Assembly: GCF_021287135.1 (NCBI RefSeq)
Contig: NZ_JAJTBB010000062.1
Location: forward strand, 1 to 43,410
Reading direction: 5' to 3'
Origin: Acidovorax sp.
Lineage (GTDB): Bacteria > Pseudomonadota > Gammaproteobacteria > Burkholderiales > Burkholderiaceae_C
DNA: 43,410 nucleotides
Shown here piece by piece: positions 29,484 through 36,521 of the stretch. Both the position numbers and the translations under genes were made by a program. The stretch's first letter is position 1. Each line of letters starts with the position of its first letter. Under the pieces are notes generated by a model. That model saw only the letters and a list, made by a program, of their open reading frames with translations, searched no databases and was not told where the DNA came from.

Positions 29484-30422
29484 GACGTTTTCCTTTTCAC
29501 GGGGTGGTGGGTTGTCTTTGGGCGCAGCACCGGCGCTTGGGGACGGGAGGGCCGCCGCAGCCTTGAACGCGGCCTTGCGGCGCGTAGCGAACTGGGCGGG
29601 GTCTGTGGCCATGGCTTGCAGCAAGTCGTCGAGCGTGGAAACACCGTCCACGAGCCCGGCGTCCAGCGCCTGCCGACCACGGAACACGCGGCCATCGGCC
29701 ATGTGCTCCAGAACTTGTTCTGCCGTGACGCCGCGGTTAGCGGCTACGGCATCCACGAAGAGCGTGTACACGTAGTCCACATCGGCCTGCACTACGGCAC
29801 GGGCCTCGGCTGACAGTGGCTCAGCGTCGTTGGCGAGGCGCTTGTACTTGCCGGCCGTGATGCTCTCGGTGCGGTAGCGGGACTGGGGGTCATACTCGCG
29901 GTCCACCACGACGCCGATGCTGCCCACCGTGACCACGGGGCCGCTGATGTAGATGGCATTGGCGGCGCTGCCCGCCCAATACCCAGCACTGCAAAGCTGA
30001 TTGTCGGTGTGCACTACCAGCGGCTTTTGCTCGGCCGCCCAGCGGATGGTGTCCGCGAACTCGGGCACCCCCGCCACGTTGCCGCCTGGCGTGTCCAGTG
30101 TCAGCACCATGCCGCGCACCCGAGGATCTGCCGCTGCGCTCTCAAGTTGCTGGCTGGCGAGCTGCGTGCTGATGCCGCCGCTGACGCGCATGAACAGGTT
30201 GGCCTTGGGCGACATGACACCCGACAAACGCAAGAGGGCCACGCCGCCGGGCTCCAGCGAGTAGTCCTGCTGTTCGTGTGCGAGGGGGCGGCCGAGGCGG
30301 GCCTCGATAGCGGCGACGTCGATCTTGTCGCCGCGCAGATGCGTGGCATAGATGGATTGCAGCTCGCGCAGCATGGAGGGCTCGATGGCCCATGCGCCGG
30401 TGATCAGTTCAAGGAGGGTCAT
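29049..30422 (-). CDS. S49 family head maturation protease with C-terminal scaffold
   Basis: 457 residues. Residues about 60-280 form an SppA-like S49 serine protease: G-V-M-S-P near 68-72, D-T-P-G-G-N at 110-115, the nucleophile Ser145 in C-S-A-G-Y-W, and G-K-Y-K at 191-194 for the catalytic lysine. G-S-I-G-V-V-V and G-R-V-F-R-G-x-x-A-L-x-x-G-L-V-D follow. A Pro/Ala linker (about 285-312) joins a helical, charged scaffold region. As in lambda C/Nu3, an internal start (ATG 29483) may make the scaffold alone. The start overlaps the upstream gene by four bases. The protease is expected to remove scaffold during head maturation. Confidence 0.9.
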   Translation of the reverse strand: MTLLELITGAWAIEPSMLRELQSIYATHLRGDKIDVAAIEARLGRPLAHEQQDYSLEPGGVALLRLSGVMSPKANLFMRVSGGISTQLASQQLESAAADPRVRGMVLTLDTPGGNVAGVPEFADTIRWAAEQKPLVVHTDNQLCSAGYWAGSAANAIYISGPVVTVGSIGVVVDREYDPQSRYRTESITAGKYKRLANDAEPLSAEARAVVQADVDYVYTLFVDAVAANRGVTAEQVLEHMADGRVFRGRQALDAGLVDGVSTLDDLLQAMATDPAQFATRRKAAFKAAAALPSPSAGAAPKDNPPPREKENVMADPADNKTPITRASFEQDHAPLFAQLRGEFTSLGATQERERIQAVLAVGEGLPGHEKLLATLAFDGKTTAADASMAVLAAEKQQRAAAANAHAGDAPPAAKPSATPPDQGAKTKEQQVAEAQAHAKAKGIDLVAALKELGFAS

Positions 30423-30859
30423 GGCTTCGGGCCTTCCGGCTGCTTGGGGGTCGGTGCCGACCGGCCGCCGACCACGAACTCAAGGATTGCGAGGCGGTTT
30501 TCGTGGCGGTTGTCTGCCGCCTGCAGGGCGCGAAGCTCGCCGAAGGCCCACCCAACGAGGCCCAGCGACGACATGGCAGCTATGCCGACCAGCTTCCACG
30601 TCCAGCTGTGCACCCTCACATCCGTGGTGATGAGGTCGATGGAGGAGCCGTGCTCATCCGACAGCTGGAACAGGCGCTTCTGCCCCACATCGAGGGCAGC
30701 AAGACGCTCTTGGTAAACGGCGAGGTTGCCGCTCAGGGTGCTTTGCTGGGTGCTGATGCCCAGGATCAGCCCCTCGATCTTGGAGTGGTTGGCAATGAGG
30801 GTATCGACGCGATCAGCCAGGATCGCCACCTGTTCTGCAGAAATGGTCTTCTCCGTCAT
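30419..30859 (-). CDS. Coiled-coil protein with one membrane segment
   Basis: 146 residues. The first 85 are a polar coiled coil (V-A-I-L-A-D-R-V-D-T-L-I-A-N-H). One hydrophobic segment follows (about 89-108, W-K-L-V-G-I-A-A-M-S-S-L-G-L-V-G-W-A-F), then a second helix and a Pro-rich tail. The layout resembles small phage proteins of unknown function with DUF-type coiled coil plus anchor. It is placed between the portal and protease genes with ATGA overlaps on both sides, so it is translated with head genes. Membrane location among capsid genes is unusual; assembly-site anchoring is only a guess. Confidence 0.65.
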   Translation of the reverse strand: MTEKTISAEQVAILADRVDTLIANHSKIEGLILGISTQQSTLSGNLAVYQERLAALDVGQKRLFQLSDEHGSSIDLITTDVRVHSWTWKLVGIAAMSSLGLVGWAFGELRALQAADNRHENRLAILEFVVGGRSAPTPKQPEGPKP

Positions 30860-32469
30860 GCCGCGTCCTCGGTGGTGGCGGGTTCGGCGGGCTTATCTGC
30901 GGGGGCAGCAGCCCCCGCCTTCGGCGTGGGCTGCATGCCGTCCTTCTTAAGCCGCTCGTGCTCCATGAGCTTTTGCGTGTACGTGTCGTTCCAGTCGCTG
31001 CCGAACAGCTCCCACTCCGCACGCTCGCGGGTGAGCAGGCGGCCCTCGATGGCGGCCACATACGCGGCCACTTCGTCTTTCGGATTGATGCTGCCCATGC
31101 TGTCGCCGGGCCATGCGGCGCGGGTGTAGGCCCAGCGCAGGATGGGGTCGGAGAAAAAGCCGAGGGCAGGCACGCGGCCGATGGCTACAGCCTCGGCCAT
31201 CCAGGTCTCGAACACAGGCTGGCAGAAGCTCTGCGACAGCCAGTAGCGCACGCCGCGGAAGTAAACCCATGCATCCAGCAGCGCGGCCTTGCTGGCGCTG
31301 TAGCTGGCGTTGAACTGCTTGACCAACAGCTCGTAGGGCAGGCCCAGCGCGATGCCCATCTGCTTGATCACCGCGTCTATGAACGGGCCAAAGTTGGGGT
31401 TCGGTCGCGCCGGATTAACCATATTGGCCTTTTCGCCTGGCGCCAGGCCCACCACACTACCCATGCCCAGGCCGACTTCCTGCTGCTGTTCCACGGCGGC
31501 CTGGCCGTCGAAGACAGGGGCGGCGTTGCCCGTGGGCGTCTCAATGAAGACGGTGAGGTAGGCCGTGATGACTGCCGCCATGATCTCGGCTTCGGTGTAG
31601 CGCGAGATCTGCTTGATGCAGTCGATGATGGGCGCCAGGTATGGCAGGCCGCGCGGCATACCGGGCCGTAGCTTGCGGAAGTGGTGCAGCAAGCGGCGGC
31701 GACCGCTGCGGCCCAGGCGATCCACCCACTGCCCGGCGAGGATGCTGCTGCCCGATGGAGGCAGGTAGCTGCCGGGGTGCTGGTCGTACACGTGGTACGC
31801 AACTGGCGCACCGCTGGGCGCCAGCTTGACGCCGCCCGCAATAGTGGCGGTGTCCAGCTGCCCGAGGGGGTTGCCTACGCGGTCGGCCTCCAGCACCTGC
31901 AGGCGCAGGGCGTAGGGCTGGGTCGCAGAGCGATCGCCATCCGGCAGCAGGGTGAAGCAATCGCCGCTCTCCAGCGTGGAGCGCAGGACCAGGGCCTGCA
32001 ACTGGTAGAAGTTGAGCTGCTGCTCAATGTCGCAATCCGTGCTGTCGGCCCACAGGCTGAACTCGCGCTGCACCAGGGCCTTCCATTCGATGGCCTGCTC
32101 GGGCGTCCAGCCCAGCGCCTGCAGGGCGGGTTGGCAGCTGAGTGCCAGGCCCGTGCCCACCACGCGGTCGACGTTGGTGTTGATGGCGCCCACTGCAATC
32201 GGCGAGGTACGTGCCAGCTCGCGCGATTCCGCGCGCTGCGAAGGCAGCTTGCGCAGGGTATCGCTGCGGGCATCGCGGGCCACAGAGTGCCAGAACCGGC
32301 GAAAGATGCCGGGCGCGTTGCCGCCGCCCGCGCTCTGGTCGGACGCCTGCATCGCTGTGGGGTCTGGCAGCGCCGACACTGCCGCGAGCTGCACACGGGC
32401 CTGCACGCGCTTTACCGCCCAGGCTGGCGCTACCGCTGCGATGGCGCGGTCGATTGGATTGGTGCGCAT
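30856..32469 (-). CDS. Phage portal protein (lambda B-type)
   Basis: 537 residues. Portal rings form the DNA entry and exit channel at one capsid vertex. Typical stretches: A-R-D-A-R-S-D-T-L-R-K-L with R-E-L-A-R-T-S-P-I-A-V-G-A-I-N-T-N-V-D near residue 80-110, V-G-T-G-L-A-L-S, F-R-K-L-R-P-G-M-P-R-G-L-P-Y-L-A-P, and P-Y-E-L-L-V-K-Q-F-N-A-S-Y-S-A-S-K-A-A-L-L. The A-L-L-D-A-W-V-Y-F-R block is a strong lambda-family signature. The last 35 residues are Ala/Pro-rich. Its neighbours are the small connector-like gene upstream and the coiled-coil gene downstream. Confidence 0.92.
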   Translation of the reverse strand: MRTNPIDRAIAAVAPAWAVKRVQARVQLAAVSALPDPTAMQASDQSAGGGNAPGIFRRFWHSVARDARSDTLRKLPSQRAESRELARTSPIAVGAINTNVDRVVGTGLALSCQPALQALGWTPEQAIEWKALVQREFSLWADSTDCDIEQQLNFYQLQALVLRSTLESGDCFTLLPDGDRSATQPYALRLQVLEADRVGNPLGQLDTATIAGGVKLAPSGAPVAYHVYDQHPGSYLPPSGSSILAGQWVDRLGRSGRRRLLHHFRKLRPGMPRGLPYLAPIIDCIKQISRYTEAEIMAAVITAYLTVFIETPTGNAAPVFDGQAAVEQQQEVGLGMGSVVGLAPGEKANMVNPARPNPNFGPFIDAVIKQMGIALGLPYELLVKQFNASYSASKAALLDAWVYFRGVRYWLSQSFCQPVFETWMAEAVAIGRVPALGFFSDPILRWAYTRAAWPGDSMGSINPKDEVAAYVAAIEGRLLTRERAEWELFGSDWNDTYTQKLMEHERLKKDGMQPTPKAGAAAPADKPAEPATTEDAA

Positions 32470-32472
32470 GGC

Positions 32473-32712
32473 TTAGTACGGGCGCAGGGTGAACACGCGC
32501 CGGGTGCGGGGGGTGGCGGCGGCTTCGATCTTGGCGATCTCGGCATTGCACTCGCGGATACCCGCCTGCACTTGCTCAAGATCGGCGCGGCGGTTGCGGC
32601 GGGCGGTGCCGCCCTGACCCACCGCGTATTCCTGCGATTCGAGGATGCGCTTCTCGGAGGCGATGTAGCCTGCCAGGCGCTCGCGCCACTGTTCGAGGGT
32701 GAGTGCGCTCAT
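32473..32712 (-). CDS. gpW-position head-tail connector (DUF6148-like)
   Basis: 79 residues. It starts M-S-A-L-T-L-E-Q-W-R-E-R-L-A-G-Y-I-A-S-E and carries basic and helical segments, ending R-R-V-F-T-L-R-P-Y. The size, charge and place between terminase-side genes and portal match lambda gpW, which stabilises filled heads. The W-x-x-R-L-x-x-Y-x-x-S-E pattern recalls DUF6148. It overlaps the upstream gene by four bases and ends three bases before the portal start. Confidence 0.7.
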   Translation of the reverse strand: MSALTLEQWRERLAGYIASEKRILESQEYAVGQGGTARRNRRADLEQVQAGIRECNAEIAKIEAAATPRTRRVFTLRPY

Positions 32713-33455
32713 GCCCAGCTCCCTCCGCGCGACTGGAGCGCGGCCATGGCCTTTTCAAACTCGGGGCGGAAGCGATCCAGCGCCACACGCTGCACCACGC
32801 CAGAAAAATCCAGGCGGCGGCTGTAGTCCGGTGCATCCGTCGTAAAGATGAACAGCGCGCGCAGGCGCTTGCCCTCGCGGCGCCAGATGCCGTCTGGCCG
32901 GTTGCCGCCGTTGGGCTTGCCCGCGAACAGATCGTTGGCGAGCTTGCGGCCCCGCCCGGCGCGCTGGCCCTTGGCGCCCACGCCGCCGCGGATGTTCTTG
33001 AGGGCGCTGAGGATGGTGCGCACTTCGGCGCCCTTGACGTTGCCGCTGGCGTCGAGCGAAAGGCCCGCGCCGGGCATGGCGTACTGCGAAGCACCCAGCA
33101 CGCCCGCGTAGCGCATGGCGTTCTCCATGCGCTTGCGGCCGCGCACGCCGCCTTCGACCTCGGGCTGCAGGAACTTCTCTTGCGCCACGCCGCCAGCGGT
33201 GCCCGTGTCCTTGACCATCACCCGGGCACTCAATGTGTCTTTGGTCGCCGGCTCAATGCGCAGCGAGTTGAGGGTGTAGGCCACAGGGTTTGCGAACACC
33301 CGGCGCATCTCGGCGGGTAGCTCGGTGCGCTGCGCGTACTGTGCGCAGCGCGTGAGCGCCGTGGCGGCAGCATAAGGCACCATGCGGACAGGCACGCTGC
33401 GCACGTCGGCGGCGATCTCTGCGAGCGTGGGGCCGCTGCGGCGGATGGTCAACAT
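32709..33455 (-). CDS. Phage protein, possibly minor tail protein Z-like
   Basis: 248 residues from ATG 33455; a TTG six codons upstream is possible. Basic, helical N-terminus (L-T-I-R-R-S-G-P-T-L-A-E-I-A-A-D-V) then A-A-T-A-L-T-R-C-A-Q-Y-A-Q-R-T-E-L-P, which resembles the start of HK97 gp10/lambda Z-type completion proteins (many begin with a helix followed by T-A-L-N-x-x-A). The middle has F-L-Q-P-E-V-E-G-G-x-R and a Lys/Arg-rich stretch. The position before gpW rather than in the tail module is unusual for gpZ. Function unproven. Confidence 0.6.
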   Translation of the reverse strand: MLTIRRSGPTLAEIAADVRSVPVRMVPYAAATALTRCAQYAQRTELPAEMRRVFANPVAYTLNSLRIEPATKDTLSARVMVKDTGTAGGVAQEKFLQPEVEGGVRGRKRMENAMRYAGVLGASQYAMPGAGLSLDASGNVKGAEVRTILSALKNIRGGVGAKGQRAGRGRKLANDLFAGKPNGGNRPDGIWRREGKRLRALFIFTTDAPDYSRRLDFSGVVQRVALDRFRPEFEKAMAALQSRGGSWA

Positions 33456-33472
33456 GGGTTTCTGGATCTCCA

Positions 33473-33507
33473 AAACAAAACCCCCGGCTCCTTGCGGAGA
33501 CCGGGGG
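33473..33507 (-). terminator. Strong terminator upstream of the head operon
   Basis: CCCCCGG (33481-33487) pairs with CCGGGGG (33501-33507), with a second small stem (CTCC / GGAG) in the loop. On the minus strand it is followed by TTTTGTTTT. It lies 153 bp after the stop of the terminase-proximal gene and 18 bp before the next start, so it can split packaging from head gene expression. Confidence 0.85.
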
Positions 33508-33623
33508 CGATACCACTTGCGCTTGCTGCGGTGGGGTGTTGGGATCAGGTGGCGGACTTTTGAGACTTACCTGATTTAGGGCGAATTTTGGGCCATTTTG
33601 TCGGGTGGCGTCGAGCGCTAAAG

Positions 33624-33643
33624 TGTCGCCTCCACAGGCGACA
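33624..33643. promoter_or_regulatory. Hairpin-forming dyad in the 33508-33659 gap
   Basis: TGTCGCCT-CCAC-AGGCGACA is a perfect 8-bp stem with a four-base loop, bordered by AAAAAA on the right. On the minus strand the T-run comes before, not after, the stem, so it is not a standard terminator. It could be a regulatory hairpin or operator. The rest of the gap shows no gene that I can support. Confidence 0.35.
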
Positions 33644-33659
33644 AAAAAGCGCTTGACGA

Positions 33660-34181
33660 TCAATCTTCCAGTGCGCTACGCACCTCCCGCGCGTGCTGCA
33701 TGTTTGCGAGGCGCCCTTCTTCCTCGGCAAGGATGTGTTTTGATGCCGTGTGAATCCGCTTGCGGAAATCTCCCAGCACGGCATAGAAGTGCTGACGCCC
33801 TATGCCCAGGGCCGCCGCTGCTGCCTTGATGGGCGCCACGCGGTAGATGTAGTACAGGTCGAACACCCGCTTGTCGAGGGCGTCAGGCTGGCAGGTGTAG
33901 GCCACGTGCAATGCGGCCAGCTCTGCGCTGCAGATGGCATCAGGACCACCCTGCTTGAGAGGCCGCGTGCGGGTGCCGCTGAGCTGGCCCAGCACGCTGC
34001 CCATCGTGGGCGGCGGGCCGAACAGGCGGCGCGTGGCCTTCCAGTTCACCCAGCGCTCGCAGAGGTCATCGAGATCGCGCTGTTCCTCGCTCAGCTCGGG
34101 CGGGGCCTCGGGGCCGTGCTGCTGCGGCGCTGGTGCGGCAAGGCGCATGGCTTCGGTGTCGTAGTGGTTGTTTTCGCTCAT
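33660..34181 (-). CDS. Helix-turn-helix-like protein coupled to large terminase
   Basis: 173 residues from ATG 34181, overlapping the terminase stop (ATGA). The N-terminal third is polar and acidic. The C-terminal half reads like a DNA-binding helix-turn-helix (I-K-A-A-A-A-A-L-G-I-G-R-Q-H-F-Y-A-V-L), followed by a charged helix (K-R-I-H-T-A-S-K). The pattern recalls antitermination-type or small DNA-binding phage proteins (DUF1133-like), but its place after the terminase gene is unusual for a Q-type regulator. It is followed by a dyad and a strong terminator, which an antiterminator could act on. Function is a guess. Confidence 0.6.
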   Translation of the reverse strand: MSENNHYDTEAMRLAAPAPQQHGPEAPPELSEEQRDLDDLCERWVNWKATRRLFGPPPTMGSVLGQLSGTRTRPLKQGGPDAICSAELAALHVAYTCQPDALDKRVFDLYYIYRVAPIKAAAAALGIGRQHFYAVLGDFRKRIHTASKHILAEEEGRLANMQHAREVRSALED

Positions 34182-36253
34182 GAAATCCCCCTGGAAAGTA
34201 TGCGGCGGCCTACCGGCTGGGCGCGCTGGATGGTGGGCGCAGGCATGGAAACCGGCGTGGGTGAGGTTGGTGGTGCAGGCACCGCTGGCGCATCGGCCGA
34301 CAGTACAGACGTCTGTACGGTGGCGGCGGCTGTCACAACGGGCGCTGGCGGCGGTGCGGTGGGCAGCGAAGGCGGTGCAAAGAGGTCGCCAGTGGGCGGG
34401 ATGAGCTTGTCGCGCAGCCGTTGCCAGTCGAGCGCGCTCCACTTGTGGAGGCCCAGGCGGTAGGCCACGGCGAGGTTGTACTGGGACAGGTCGAGCGGCT
34501 CATTACGGGCACCGTTCGGTTTGACCCACTCGCGCACGGCGCGCCCCTTTACGTATCGGGTACGTGGTTGCTCCACGACAAGACCCGCGAACCACTCAGC
34601 GGGCAATTTGTCGTGGAAGTGCATCGCTCCCGGACCTTCGATGAGGTGAAAACGGTTGAACAGGTAGTCCTTGGCGACGTCCGTGCCAACCATCCACCGC
34701 TCAACCCCTCCTTGGCGCTTTGTGCCGCCCCAGTCGATGTCCACTTTGCTGGGCGCGCTGCTGATGATCGGACGGTTCGGCCGGGGCGAGCCGCCCAGCA
34801 CAGTGCAACCCAGATGCGCACGGGCCGCGCCGTAGTTGTACACGTCCTGCGTGTGGTGACCGCCCGCGTCGATGCCATCGGCGCTGATCATGATGGCCCG
34901 CCCGCTGGCGTGCAGCAGTGGGGTGCGGCGGATTTCGTCCAGCCGCGCCCAGACGCTCTTTGGATCATCGGGCGAGTCGGACGGCAGTCCGGGAAGCACG
35001 ATGTAGTCGAGCACCCAGTGCTCCATGCCCGGACCCCAGGCTTCGATCTGCACCTCCAGCCGGGTGTCCTGCGTGTCGGTGGCCATTGTCACCACCAAGG
35101 CCTGATCGGGAATTACGCGCGGCGGGTTTGGCTCTGCCCTGTCCTGCAGTTGCTTGGCGGTAGTGTTCGCCTCGCTGTTCTTGTAGCTCAGGCCCAGCCG
35201 GGTGTTGTAGAACACCTGCATGCCTTCATGGTCCCCACGCGCACGGCGGTCCTTTGCCCGGGCGTATTGCCGGGCCAGCGACAGCCAGGTGATGGCGCCG
35301 ATGGGCATATAGAAGGCCGACAGGGTGACGCTTATCGTCTCACCGTCGCCTGTAGACGTTGCCACCCAGCGCGCTTCCCCGCCAGCATCGATATCGGGCA
35401 GCATGGTCGTTTTGTGATGCTCATCGATCTCGAAGAAGCACGCAGGGCACACAAACCACGCGCGGTCCATATAGCCCGTATCTGGATCGCGCTCGAAGCG
35501 GAAGTTGTCCAGCACCAGTGCATGCAGGTGCCCGCAGTCAGGGCAAGGAACGTGGTATTCCTCTTTGGTCCCCATGTTGAAGAGATCATCGATCTTGCTG
35601 AAGCCTTCGATGCTTGGGCTGGAGGTGTAAAAAAACTTGCAGTCGTTGGCGTACTGGGTGGCGCGGGCCTCCGCCAGCTCGACGGGGTCGCCTTCGTCGT
35701 CAACGTTCAGTTCCAGACGGTCGATCTCATCGACGTAGATATATGGCGCGGAGACCTCAGCCAAGTTGGCGGCCGAACCTGCCGTGTTGATGTACAGCGT
35801 GGCGTCGCCCAAGAAGTCCTTGGCCTGCACCGTATTGCGGCTGTCGCGGCTTTTGGCTGCGGCGACGCGCTCGCGCAGGACGGGCACGTTGCGGATCATG
35901 GTGCTGACACGGGCTGAGAATCGCTTGACTAGGGTGTCGGTGGGCTCCAGCGCCAAGATGTTGCGCGGTTTGCGATGGATAAGCGACCCGATCCAGTTCA
36001 ACGCCGTCTGGGTCTTAAACATCTGAGAAGCCACCTTTGCCACCACCCGCTTGCAGGGATGGCTGGGCGAGAGCACCTGGTGCACGCGCCGCGCGGGGTA
36101 GCTGCGCTCAAACCGGAACGGCCCAGGCTGGGGGCCGCTCTTGGGGAGGATCATGAACTCCTCGGCCCATTCGTCCACGCGCAGCTCGGGGTCTGGGCGC
36201 GCGGCCTCCATGGCGGCGCGAATGACGAGTTCGTAGCCGTCAGTGAAGTTCAT
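34178..36253 (-). CDS. Terminase large subunit (lambda GpA family)
   Basis: 691 residues. Packages DNA with an ATPase motor and cuts it with a nuclease. Walker A-like K-V-A-S-Q-M-F-K-T at 73-81, Walker B Y-I-Y-V-D-E at 171-176, then T-S-S-P-S motor-coupling region near 210. A zinc-finger-like set C237-x-x-C240 and C269-x-x-C272 lies in the middle. The nuclease region starts with M-A-T-D-T-Q-D-T-R-L. GpA-type enzymes usually make cohesive (cos) ends. The last 60 residues are Pro/Ala-rich and not part of the family core. An AAGGAAA site is upstream. A small opposite-strand gene follows 26 bp away. Confidence 0.93.
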   Translation of the reverse strand: MNFTDGYELVIRAAMEAARPDPELRVDEWAEEFMILPKSGPQPGPFRFERSYPARRVHQVLSPSHPCKRVVAKVASQMFKTQTALNWIGSLIHRKPRNILALEPTDTLVKRFSARVSTMIRNVPVLRERVAAAKSRDSRNTVQAKDFLGDATLYINTAGSAANLAEVSAPYIYVDEIDRLELNVDDEGDPVELAEARATQYANDCKFFYTSSPSIEGFSKIDDLFNMGTKEEYHVPCPDCGHLHALVLDNFRFERDPDTGYMDRAWFVCPACFFEIDEHHKTTMLPDIDAGGEARWVATSTGDGETISVTLSAFYMPIGAITWLSLARQYARAKDRRARGDHEGMQVFYNTRLGLSYKNSEANTTAKQLQDRAEPNPPRVIPDQALVVTMATDTQDTRLEVQIEAWGPGMEHWVLDYIVLPGLPSDSPDDPKSVWARLDEIRRTPLLHASGRAIMISADGIDAGGHHTQDVYNYGAARAHLGCTVLGGSPRPNRPIISSAPSKVDIDWGGTKRQGGVERWMVGTDVAKDYLFNRFHLIEGPGAMHFHDKLPAEWFAGLVVEQPRTRYVKGRAVREWVKPNGARNEPLDLSQYNLAVAYRLGLHKWSALDWQRLRDKLIPPTGDLFAPPSLPTAPPPAPVVTAAATVQTSVLSADAPAVPAPPTSPTPVSMPAPTIQRAQPVGRRILSRGIS
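34303..34318. promoter_or_regulatory. Perfect 16-bp palindrome GTACAGACGTCTGTAC
   Basis: It lies inside the Pro/Ala-rich 3' part of the large terminase gene. A copy with one mismatch (GTACAGACGTCTGGAC) lies at 25,644-25,659 near the end of the antisense membrane-protein gene. Both encode V-Q-T-S in their own frames. Such a long perfect dyad is typical of operator sites, but within coding sequence it may also be chance. Confidence 0.3.
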
Positions 36254-36279
36254 AATTTCCGTTTCCTTGGAGAATCGAA

Positions 36280-36498
36280 ATGCCCGTTTACGCTTCTGGA
36301 CCCGAATTCGACGCCGCCCTTCAAGCCTTTAAGGACGCTTGCGCCGCTGAGGGGCATGCAGTTAACTCCCTTACTGCTGCGATGCAGAGCGGCGCGGACT
36401 TTCAGACGCTCAGAATGCTTACCGAGGCCATGGAACGCACCGGTGCGGAAAAGATGCGCCTTTTGCACGAGATGAAGAGGTTTGAAATAGGCGAGTAG
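36280..36498 (+). CDS. Small helical protein, divergent from terminase
   Basis: 72 residues on the plus strand with a GGAG site seven bases before ATG 36280. Natural-looking helical sequence: F-D-A-A-L-Q-A-F-K-D-A-C-A-A-E-G, then F-Q-T-L-R-M-L-T-E-A-M-E-R-T-G-A-E-K-M-R-L-L-H-E-M. No motif recognised. It is transcribed against all its neighbours and lies in the 268-bp gap between the terminase start and methyltransferase end. The competing minus-strand frame is low-complexity. Lower GC at third positions than its neighbours suggests a separately acquired gene. Confidence 0.7.
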   Translation: MPVYASGPEFDAALQAFKDACAAEGHAVNSLTAAMQSGADFQTLRMLTEAMERTGAEKMRLLHEMKRFEIGE

Positions 36499-36521
36499 GC
36501 CGCTCACGTGAGACAAGAAAG

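Noticed and set aside
33253-33663. Minus-strand frame across the terminator region, starting TTG
   Set aside because: Only the first 35 residues look natural; it then runs out of frame over a well-supported gene and across a strong terminator.
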